Program-made: the position numbers and the translations under genes
The notes under the pieces: generated by a model
The model's input: only the letters and a program-made list of their open reading frames with translations
Told to the model about the DNA's origin: nothing
Databases searched by the model: none
From: Akkermansiaceae bacterium
GTDB taxonomy: Bacteria > Verrucomicrobiota > Verrucomicrobiia > Verrucomicrobiales > Akkermansiaceae
Assembly (NCBI GenBank): GCA_023263995.1
Contig: JALQTQ010000001.1
Span: 1 to 47,826, forward strand
Direction of reading: 5' to 3'
Length of the DNA: 47,826 nt
Shown: positions 10,032 to 18,066 of the stretch, piece after piece
Numbering within the stretch: position 1 is the stretch's first letter
Layout of the letters: each line of letters starts with the position of its first letter

Positions 10032-10220
10032 GGGGGGGCACCGCGAAGGCGCGGAGTGAGGGAAGGGAATTCAGGCGGGTCGCCTCCGCCAGTAGCGTTG
10101 GCATGCCAACTGATGGGCAATACAGCGAGGAGACTCTCATCAAGAAGTTTTCCGGCCTTGCGTCGACTGCCTGAAATCTTCAACTTCGTCCGCGACGAGG
10201 GTTTTTCCTTCTTTCTGGTG

Positions 10221-11326
10221 ATGATTACCCGCCTCCATATCAACAATTTTGGTGCCTGGTGGCATTCGAAATGAGGTTTGATTCGTTTCAGGTGCTTTGT
10301 GGGCCGAATGGGGCGGGGAAAAGCTCGGTGTTTGACGGCTTGAAGCTGATTCGCAACTTGGGATCGGGAGATGGGATTTTGGGCGGCGAGGGCGAATGCG
10401 ATGTGCAGCACCTTGATTTTACCAGCTGGCTGAATTCCACGGTCCAAGAGTTTGAGTTGGGTCTGCAGCTCAACGAGCAAGAGTTCACCTACCTCCTTCA
10501 TCTGGAACAGGTTGCGGCAGACCTCAAGCCGCGCATTGTGCGGGAGAAAGCCAGCTGTGACGGGAAAGTGATTTTCGAGAGGGACCTGGAACATGTCAGG
10601 CTTCCCACGAGCGATGGATCGGAGGCGACTTTTCCTCTGGATTGGCGCAGTTCCGCGCTCGCGGCGATTCAAGCCACGGGTGAACGTTTTCCAGTGGAGA
10701 CCCTGAAAGAGGCCGTTGCCAATCTCCTCATTTTGCGGCTCAGTCCCCGGACAATGGAGCAAGAGAGCAAGTTGGAGGCGCGGCAGCCGGACCTGATGAC
10801 GAGCAATCTCATTTCGTGGTATCGCTCGCTGTATCAGGACCAGGAATGGACTGATTCGCTGCGGGAACTCTTGCAAGAGATTTGGCCGGATTTTCGGGCC
10901 TTTCGGATGGTCGATGTCGTTTTGAATACCAAGGCCCTGCAGCTCAAGTTTACCGGAGACTCCCATCAGACCGAGTTGTTTCTTCATCAGCTCTCCGATG
11001 GTGAAAAGGCCCTGGTCGGCCTCTACATGCTGCGGGCGACTTTGGGGGCGGGAAAAGTGCGCACCATTTTGGTGGATGAGCCGGACAACTACATTGGGCC
11101 GCAGGAGTTGCAGCCGTGGGTGTATTCCATCCGCGAGCTTCTGGATGAGGAGCACCAATGCCTCCTCATTTCCCATCACCCGGAGATCCTCGCGTCATCG
11201 GGCGCGGAAAATGGGCGGTATCTTTGGCGGGACCATCACGCTTCTCCCGCCCGCAGTGGTCCGTTGAAAGTGGCCGATGGGATGAGCCCGGGAGAAGCGG
11301 TGGCAAGGGGGTGGGTCCATGCCTAA
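10221..11326 (+). pseudogene. AAA (ABC/SMC-like, OLD/AAA_15-type) ATPase with an apparent -1 frameshift near 10250; intact ORF only from 10259
   Basis: ATG 10221 gives MITRLHINNF and then runs out of frame. One extra base after 10250 restores NNF[R]CLVAFEMRFDSFQVLCGPNGAGKSS. Downstream motifs: LSDGEKALVGLYML (signature), TILVDEPD (Walker B), LLISHHPE. Confidence 0.75.
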
Positions 11327-11885
11327 CCGCACACAGATTCTCTGTTTGCACGAGGGCCGGGACGGACGAAGCATTGATCCGCTTTTCATTCGGACCTTGG
11401 TCTAAGGACTAAAACCATCGTGGAACGCGCCTTGGCCCGGCAGCAATGTCATCCGGATGGTGGGATGTCCTGGTCGGAAAGAACTGATGGAAACCACGCC
11501 GCGAGAATTGCGGGCCGTGTTGGCGCAGGGAAACCGGGTGACCTTGATGGTCTGGGCGGATCTCGATCACGATCAGGCGGATGGGGATGCTTTGAGGGAG
11601 GATTTTTGGCGGGAATGCGAGCGGCAGGGGGTGAGTCGGGCGGAATTTGAAACCATCGTTTTCGCTTTTGCCAAAGACCGTTTGGAGAACTGGATTCAGT
11701 TTTTGAATGAAGGAGCCACAGACGAGAAGGTGGAAGGCCCGCGAGTCAAGTTTGACCGCGAGGTGGGAAATGCCGCGAAGAAACTGGCCAAGATGTGCCT
11801 GCGCGGAGCGGACGGCGAGAGTTTGCCAAAGTCGCTCCAATGGTCGTGCAAAAACTGGCGGGAGCTGGTGGGGAGAATGAGGTGA
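11319..11885 (+). pseudogene. TOPRIM-like partner protein of the ATPase, interrupted by an in-frame TAA at 11403-11405
   Basis: ATG 11319 overlaps the ATPase stop (ATGCCTAA). It reads MPNRTQILCLHEGRDGRSIDPLFIRTLV*GLKPSWNAPWPGSNVIRMVGCPGRKELMETTP..TLMVWADLDHDQADGD..KDRLENWIQFLNEG..SCKNWRELVGRMR in one continuous frame apart from the stop. HEGRD and DLDHD fit TOPRIM E / DxD motifs. Confidence 0.65.
11842..11873 (+). repeat. Imperfect direct repeat, copy A (end of the TOPRIM-like gene)
   Basis: ggtcgtgcaaaaactggcgggagctggtgggg, compare copy B at 12005. Confidence 0.6.
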
Positions 11886-11902
11886 AAGAGAAGTTTTCGA
11901 TT

Positions 11903-12013
11903 ATGGAATCTGTGGTTTCGATGTTCTCTGGAGTAGGGGGTCTCAATATGGGATTTGAGGGTAACTTAAAATATATGGGAAAAAAGTATCAGGGATGTCC
12001 CAGAGGTCGTTAA
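11903..12013 (+). pseudogene. N-terminal fragment of a C5-cytosine-specific DNA methyltransferase
   Basis: MESVVSMFSGVGGLNMGFEGNLKYMGKKYQGCPRGR*: matches C5-MTase motif I (FSGxGGxxxGFE) and stops after 36 codons; no later motifs (PCQ, ENV) follow. Confidence 0.65.
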
Positions 12014-12034
12014 AACTGGCGGAGGCTGGTTGGG
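12005..12034 (+). repeat. Imperfect direct repeat, copy B
   Basis: ggtcgttaaaactggcggaggctggttggg, compare copy A at 11842. Confidence 0.6.
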
Positions 12035-12041
12035 TGGATTG

Positions 12042-12509
12042 TCACTTTCCGGTTTTTCTTTCAAGGTCATTTCGTCTTCCGCGCCAGCGCCAGCCACAGC
12101 GGGCGTGGTCGAGTTGGAGTTCCTCCTGGTCGGAGTAGAGGAGGAGGCCGACCTTGTCCTTGTTGAGAGTGGCCGGGAAGGCAAGGACGGCGGCGACCTC
12201 GGCGGTGTATTCGGCCTTGGTGGTGGTGCCGGAGCCGAAGTGTCCCGAGGCCGAGCGGTCGACGAGGAAGAAGACCTTCTGTTCCCGTTCCTCGGTGAAG
12301 AGTTTGATGTAGGGGGAGCCGAGACGGGCCGAGACGTGCCAGTCGATGGCGCGCATCTCGTCGCCTTCCTGGTATTCCCGGATTTCGGCAAACTCGATGC
12401 CGCGGCCTTTGAAGGAGGCGTGCCAGGTTCCGGCGGTACGGTTTTGCACGATGCGGCGGCTGCGGAGTTCGATCCGCCGCACCTTTTCCATTAACTCGGA
12501 GGCCAGCAT
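12042..12509 (-). pseudogene. DUF58-domain protein, C-terminally truncated
   Basis: 155 aa: RRIVQNRTAGTWHASFKGRGIEFAEIREYQEGDEMRAIDWHVSARLGSPYIKLFTEEREQKVFFLVDRSASG..NKDKVGLLLYSDQEEL, the N-terminal half of DUF58 proteins; the rest is missing and replaced by a low-similarity tail. Confidence 0.8.
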
Positions 12510-12515
12510 GGGGGA

Positions 12516-12743
12516 TCAGGGAGTGCGCAGGGTGTCGCAGACATCGTTGAGTCCGATGGAGTGGGTGAGTTGCGTGAAGAGCAGATTGGCCGCATGGCTC
12601 CACGGGGTGAAGGTGCGGGTTTGCTTGTCGATCCCGTGCTCGCGAGCGAGCTTCGGGACCAGATGAGGGGGAATGAGCTTGCAGAGCTGGGCGAAGACGG
12701 GGAGCTTGGACTTCGCTGGTTTTTGATTTTTCATCAGGCCCAT
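12516..12743 (-). mobile_element. Remnant of an IS4-family transposase (N-terminal DUF4372-like domain only)
   Basis: 75 aa: FAQLCKLIPPHLVPKLAREHGIDKQTRTFTPWSHAANLLFTQLTHSIGLNDVCDTLRTP*; characteristic N-terminus with no catalytic domain. Confidence 0.82.
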
Positions 12744-12891
12744 CCTGAGTGGGATGGACCGCCAGCCACTCGCAAAATCGCCTCAGCCTGTGGGATGGCT
12801 GTGCAATCAGAGCAAATATTGCCTTCAAAGTATCTGTCTCAATTTTCGTCCTCTGTGGATAAAACTGCTCCCGACGCTATCCTCTCTCCCC

Positions 12892-14862
12892 ATGAAATCT
12901 TTCCTTCTCACCTCCCTCTATGTCTCCCTCGCCCACGCGGGCGAACTCATCATCACGTCGCCTCTCAGCCATCAGGTCATCCAACGGCAGACCGCCATCG
13001 AAGGATCCCTGATGATCGTCGGCAAACTTCCCCACGCCGCCCGCCAACAGCTCAGCCTGGAGGCCCGCCTCAACGAAAACCCGTGGCAGGAAGTCGCCGC
13101 CATCCAACCGGGCCAATCCGAATTCTCGGCGTCTCTCGAATCAGTTCCCACCGGATGGTTCACCCTCGAACTTCGCGCGCAAGAGAACAAGACCACCCTC
13201 CACATGGGACACGTTGACAAAGTCGGGATCGGCGAGGTCTTCCTCATTGCCGGGCAATCCAACTCCGCCAATCACGGAGAAACGAAGCTCATAGTGGAAT
13301 CCGGCAGGGTGACTTCCTTTGATGGAACCTCCTGGAAGATCGCCAACGACCCACAGGGCGGTGCGAGCGGACACGGCGGGAGTTTCATTCCGCCTTTCGG
13401 TAATCATCTTGCCAAACAATTCAAGGTGCCCGTCGGGATCGTCTCCATTGGATCAGGCGGAACCAGCGTCCGCGAATGGCTCCCGAAAGGAGCCCGCTTC
13501 CCCAATCCTCCGACCGTCCTCGACAAAGTGACCCAACTTGAAAACGGTCAATGGGAAAGCCAAGGCCTCCTTTTCGACAGGCTTGCAAACCGGCTTCAAC
13601 AACTCGGACCCAATGGCTTCCGTGCTGCCCTATGGCATCAGGGCGAATCAGATGCCAACCAACGCGACCCAGGCCGGACGCTTTCTGGTGAGCTTTATCA
13701 AGATTACCTCACGCAACTCATTCATGAATCGCGCCGCGCTGCCGGATGGCAGGTTCCCTGGTTCGTTGCTCAGACCAGCTACCATACTCCCGAGGATCCC
13801 GGCTCGCCCGACATCCGTGCCGCGCAAAAAGCACTCTGGCAAAACGGCACCGCTCTCGAAGGTCCCGACACCGACAGCCTCACCGGAGCCCATCGCGAAA
13901 ACAACGGAAAGGGTGTTCACTTCAGCGAGGCCGGACTGCTCGCCCATGGAAAGCTTTGGGCTAACAAAGTCACTCCTTGGTTGGTCGGGCAGCTCGCCGA
14001 AGTCCAGGTCTTCCTTCTCGCCGGACAATCCAACATGCAGGGCCAGGGTGTCGTCTCCATGGATCATCCGCAATACTACAACTGCGGGAAAGGGAACCTC
14101 GTTTGGTCGATGCATCATTCCCCCAGCAAGAACCTCATGAAACACCTTCGCGATGCCGGCGGCAATTGGGTCGAACGATCCGACGTTCAGATCTCTTACA
14201 AAGCCAAAGACGAAGTCCGCAAGGGACCTCTCAGCATCGGATACACCGGCTATGGAAACCATTCCCACATTGGTCCCGAGTTGCAGTTCGGCCATGTTGT
14301 CGGTGACCACGTCGACGAGCCCGTCCTGCTCATCAAGACCGCCTGGGGCGGCAAGAGCCTTCATCAAGATTTCCGCCCGCCCTCGGCCTCGGGCGACACC
14401 GGCGAATACTACCTCAAGATGGTCGGGGAAATTCGAGCCGCCCTCGATGCTCTCGGCAACCGACCCTATCGCCTTCGCGGCTTCATCTGGATGCAGGGGT
14501 GGAACGACATGGTCTCCAAGCAAGCCACTGCTGAATATGCCGAAAACCTCGTCCTCTTTGCCAAAGACCTCAGAACCGAGTTTCAAACTTCAGACCTTCC
14601 GTTCATCGTCGGCGAACTCGGCAATGGCGGTCCGGCGAAAAAAGACTCCGGCATGGACAAGTTCCGCCAGGCCCAACGCGCCGGCACTTCAAAAATCCCC
14701 CACGCTCGCTTCGTCGAAACCGCTCAATTCGCACGCCCCGGGGAACTGTCTCCCAACACCGGCCACGGACACCATTGGTTCGGCAATGCCGAAAGCTACT
14801 TCCTCATCGGCGATGCCCTCGGCAAAGCCATGGTCGACGTTCTGGAAAAACAACGAAAATAA
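12892..14862 (+). CDS. Exported protein with two tandem sialate O-acetylesterase / SGNH-like domains
   Basis: Signal peptide MKSFLLTSLYVSLAHA. Two GQSN blocks (EVFLIAGQSNSANHG and VQVFLLAGQSNMQGQG), each with later G-T/W-G and W-QG(E/W) blocks (ALWHQGESDAN, FIWMQGWNDM). Confidence 0.88.
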   Translation: MKSFLLTSLYVSLAHAGELIITSPLSHQVIQRQTAIEGSLMIVGKLPHAARQQLSLEARLNENPWQEVAAIQPGQSEFSASLESVPTGWFTLELRAQENKTTLHMGHVDKVGIGEVFLIAGQSNSANHGETKLIVESGRVTSFDGTSWKIANDPQGGASGHGGSFIPPFGNHLAKQFKVPVGIVSIGSGGTSVREWLPKGARFPNPPTVLDKVTQLENGQWESQGLLFDRLANRLQQLGPNGFRAALWHQGESDANQRDPGRTLSGELYQDYLTQLIHESRRAAGWQVPWFVAQTSYHTPEDPGSPDIRAAQKALWQNGTALEGPDTDSLTGAHRENNGKGVHFSEAGLLAHGKLWANKVTPWLVGQLAEVQVFLLAGQSNMQGQGVVSMDHPQYYNCGKGNLVWSMHHSPSKNLMKHLRDAGGNWVERSDVQISYKAKDEVRKGPLSIGYTGYGNHSHIGPELQFGHVVGDHVDEPVLLIKTAWGGKSLHQDFRPPSASGDTGEYYLKMVGEIRAALDALGNRPYRLRGFIWMQGWNDMVSKQATAEYAENLVLFAKDLRTEFQTSDLPFIVGELGNGGPAKKDSGMDKFRQAQRAGTSKIPHARFVETAQFARPGELSPNTGHGHHWFGNAESYFLIGDALGKAMVDVLEKQRK

Positions 14863-14865
14863 AAA

Positions 14866-14899
14866 AGACCTCCCGGAAATCCCGGAAGGTCTTTGTTTT
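14866..14899 (+). terminator. Rho-independent terminator of the acetylesterase gene
   Basis: AAAGACCTCCCGGAAATCCCGGAAGGTCTTTGTTTT: AAAGACCT / AGGTCTTT stem with an inner CCGG/CCGG. Confidence 0.75.
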
Positions 14900-15051
14900 G
14901 GGTTTTCTGCAAATTTGCTTTGCGTGTCACCACGGATCCTCATTGAGTCGGCCGGACACCTGTGGTGCCAGCGGGGAACGGACTCTCGAACGGACCGTAG
15001 GTCTGCACCGATCCGTCGCCGGCGATATTGTCGTGTCGCTAGATGACATGG

Positions 15052-15090
15052 GGTTGTCAGGCGGGGGTGGAACCCGCCAACCTGACAACC
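15052..15090 (+). promoter_or_regulatory. Stem-loop directly upstream of the IS110 transposase start
   Basis: GGTTGTCA GGCGGG ggtggaa CCCGCC aacc TGACAACC, ending 3 nt before ATG 15094. Confidence 0.7.
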
Positions 15091-15093
15091 GTT

Positions 15094-16170
15094 ATGATTA
15101 CAGATAGAACGTCTACCAAATCCCACGCCACGATCAAGCTCGGAATCGATGCCCACGCGAAGTGGTATTACGTGGCCCGGCAGCTGGACGGGGCCACCCC
15201 GCAGCCGGTGCAGAAGATGGACCTCGATGGCCTCCTGCACTTCGTGGCCAAACAGCAACGCCTGGCCCGGGAAGTGCACACCTGCTACGAAGCGGGGGCC
15301 TTCGGCTTCTACCTGCACCGCAAACTCGTGGCGATGGGAGTGCACAACGTGGTGGTGCAGCCTCAAGACTGGGACGAGCGGGGCAAGCGGGTGAAGACGG
15401 ACCGGATCGACGCCCTGGCGCTTTGCCAGCGGCTGGACCGCTACGTGCGGGGCAACCGCAAGGCCTTCAGCGTGGTGCGGGTGCCCAGTGAGGAGGAGGA
15501 ACGGGAGCGGACCTTGAGCCGGCAGCGCCAGCAACTGGTGCGGGAACGGCAGCGGCTCCAGGCGATGGGCCGCAGTCTGCTGGCGATGCACGGGATCCAT
15601 GTCACCGGGAAGTGGTGGAAGGGTAAGACCTGGGCGATGATCGGAAGTGAGGCCCCGGAGTGGGTGGTGGAGCGACTCGAGATCTTCATTAGGCTGATCG
15701 AACCGGTGGAGGCCGAGGAGCGGAAGCTGACCGAGGCGATCCAGGAGGCGGCGCGGGACCGCAAGATTCCGAAGGGAGTCGGGCCGCTGAGCTTCGAGGT
15801 GCTGCGTCGAGAGGTGGGGGACTGGTCACGCTTCAACAACCGCCGCGAAGTCTCAAGCTACACGGGTCTGTGTCCGCGGGAGCACAGCAGTGGAGGCAAG
15901 CGGCGGGGCGGAAGCGTCAACAAGAGCGGCAACCCGCGGGTGCGGGCGATGCTCGTGGAGATGGTGTGGCGCATGATCCGCTGGCAGCCGGGCTACCACG
16001 CTCTGCGCAAGTGGATGCCGGTGCTGGGCGACGCCAAGCGCAGTGCTGCGGCGCGCAAGAAGGCGATCGTGGCGGTGGCACGGCAGTTGGCGGTGGATCT
16101 GTGGCGGCTCTTCACCGGGCAAACCACTGCCGAAAACCTCGGACTGATTTACCTTCCCCACGCGGCCTGA
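15094..16170 (+). CDS. IS110-family transposase (DEDD recombinase + Transposase_20)
   Basis: IKLGIDAHAKWYYVARQLDG, KTDRIDALALCQRL, SYTGLCPREHSSGGKRRGGSVNKSGNPRVRAMLVEMVWRMI. Confidence 0.92.
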   Translation: MITDRTSTKSHATIKLGIDAHAKWYYVARQLDGATPQPVQKMDLDGLLHFVAKQQRLAREVHTCYEAGAFGFYLHRKLVAMGVHNVVVQPQDWDERGKRVKTDRIDALALCQRLDRYVRGNRKAFSVVRVPSEEEERERTLSRQRQQLVRERQRLQAMGRSLLAMHGIHVTGKWWKGKTWAMIGSEAPEWVVERLEIFIRLIEPVEAEERKLTEAIQEAARDRKIPKGVGPLSFEVLRREVGDWSRFNNRREVSSYTGLCPREHSSGGKRRGGSVNKSGNPRVRAMLVEMVWRMIRWQPGYHALRKWMPVLGDAKRSAAARKKAIVAVARQLAVDLWRLFTGQTTAENLGLIYLPHAA

Positions 16171-16710
16171 GTCTTGACCCATGAAACCGAACCAAAACGA
16201 AACCACCTGACCAATCACCCACTCACAAACCGAACTTTACCGCCATGATGGTGTCACGGATGTCGCGCGTCTGAAAAATTCCGTGGGCGTTACAAAGAGA
16301 ACGTCCGGCTGCTAGATGAGACCGCATTTTCTTTCCTCGACCCGAATAGGTCACCTGGCGCTTTGCCAACGAGCAAACGCGCGGATAGCAGGCTGTGATC
16401 GTTGGAAGATCCACGACACTCCCAGTGGGAAGAAAGACTTTCGTAAAACTCAACCCGAGCCCAATCCCCGGCGGCTCCAGAACAGGCGGCTTCATTCCGC
16501 TCAAGGACGAATCCGGCATAACTCGCTGCGCTCGGCCTGCGGCACTTATTCCGTTTCGTCCTTGATCTCCATTGCGCCTCCCGTTGGGAGTAAATATGGG
16601 CTTTCAAGGAAGCCCTTTGGCAGACCTTGAAAGAGAGGACCGACCCCACCGAACCCGAATCAAGACCCCTACCGAACAAAAAAATCACACCCGGACTTGA
16701 CCAACCTCAT
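16171..16710 (+). ncRNA. Structured non-coding region 3' of the IS110 transposase, candidate bridge/seek RNA or other element-borne RNA
   Basis: No convincing ORF. Several hairpins: TCAAGGACGAA (16501-16511)/TTCGTCCTTGA (16555-16565), CTCCCgttGGGAG, GGGCTTtcaaggAAGCCC. Confidence 0.3.
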
Positions 16711-16819
16711 AGCAGGAATTTGCTTTTGGCGGAAAGGCCGCGGCGTTGGGGGCTGGCGTCATGCATGGGGGAAAAAGGGGGTTGACTGACAGGCACTCTA
16801 CGCAATCCTTGACAGCGGT

Positions 16820-17869
16820 ATGTCTACCAGTTTCACACCGCGGGACCTGCTTGATTTTTCAGTGGACCTGCAAGAGCTTGTTGGCTCCGAAACGTTTGAG
16901 CAAAGTTGCCTTTCCCTGCTCCGAAGCTGCGAGCTTCTCCCCGTCGGCGTGGCGCATCACATGCGATATCAACCGGCAACGGACCGCTCGGTAATCATCG
17001 ACGAGAACGGAACGGTGGAACAGGAGGGTGGGCCTATCGAAAGGGTGATCGATACATTTTCGACGGAGCTGCCCGCTTTCAAGACCGCGGTGGAAACTGC
17101 GGATCAACCCGCCGCCCTTTCCATGTATCAATCCCGGGCGGAAATAGAAAAGTCCACGATTTGGAATGCCGTGATCCGCCCTTTCGGCATGGCGGATGTG
17201 CTCAATCTTCCCCTGATGCAGGCGGAAACCCGGCATAGTATTATCATGGCCAGCCCGAGAAGATTCGATGATCGTGACCTTGATCTGGCCGAGGTGTTGC
17301 GTCGCCAGATCATTGCCGCGATGCGCAACCACTACTGGCTGAAGCACGCGGAAGCAAACGGCAGGCATTTCGAAGAGGTCAAAGGCCGATCAGTGATTCT
17401 TGAGCCTGCGAAAGACGGTTCGTTTCATGACTGGGGGCTGGTTGCGCACCGTCTCGCCCAGGGCGATGCCTACGCCTTTCCCGCCAGCCCCCCGGCCGAC
17501 CTCGTTGAATGGTTCGGGAGGCATGTCGCTCGGTTTCCCCTTCAATCGACGGATATGAATCGGGCTAGGTTTCAGCTGGACAAGGCAAGCGATCTCTCGG
17601 TGCACGCGGTCTTTTTGAGCAGCCGCGATGGTCGCCACCGCTTGTTGCTCTACTTGCCGAGCGGGGTGCCTGCCGGCCTGGGCTTGACCAAACGGGAAAT
17701 CGAAGTCCTGAATTGGATTTGCCATGGCCGCGGCAACAAGGATATTTCCACCGTGCTCGGCATCAGTCACCACACGGTGCGTCGGCATGTGGAAAAAATT
17801 TTTCAAAAGCTGCACGTTGCCACGCGGAACGAGGCCGCTGCAATCGCCCGTGGCTGGTTTGAGGACTGA
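16820..17869 (+). CDS. LuxR-family (HTH) transcriptional regulator
   Basis: C-terminal GLTKREIEVLNWICHGRGNKDISTVLGISHHTVRRHVEKIFQKLHVATRNEAAAIA. Confidence 0.88.
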   Translation: MSTSFTPRDLLDFSVDLQELVGSETFEQSCLSLLRSCELLPVGVAHHMRYQPATDRSVIIDENGTVEQEGGPIERVIDTFSTELPAFKTAVETADQPAALSMYQSRAEIEKSTIWNAVIRPFGMADVLNLPLMQAETRHSIIMASPRRFDDRDLDLAEVLRRQIIAAMRNHYWLKHAEANGRHFEEVKGRSVILEPAKDGSFHDWGLVAHRLAQGDAYAFPASPPADLVEWFGRHVARFPLQSTDMNRARFQLDKASDLSVHAVFLSSRDGRHRLLLYLPSGVPAGLGLTKREIEVLNWICHGRGNKDISTVLGISHHTVRRHVEKIFQKLHVATRNEAAAIARGWFED

Positions 17870-18066
17870 CACGAACGGCCAGAAGGCGGAGCTTCACTTC
17901 CTGTCTGCCGGCTCGAGTTCGCTGCGGAATTCAATCCAACTCCCCGGCAATCGACTGAGGTGCCACACCCTGGTCATTCCACACCGGCCATGCTGAGATG
18001 TCCGGGCCCAGTCCCCCGGCTTCCTCGACACCAAACTCACCGGGTTTGCAGCGTAGTGCTTTTCCG

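Noticed and set aside
10010-11179. 389-aa minus-strand ORF
   Set aside because: Antisense to the ATPase gene with Walker motifs; no family signal.
12067-12828. 253-aa minus-strand ORF overlapping DUF58 and the IS4 stub
   Set aside because: Out of frame with both recognisable proteins and rich in R/H/P; spurious.
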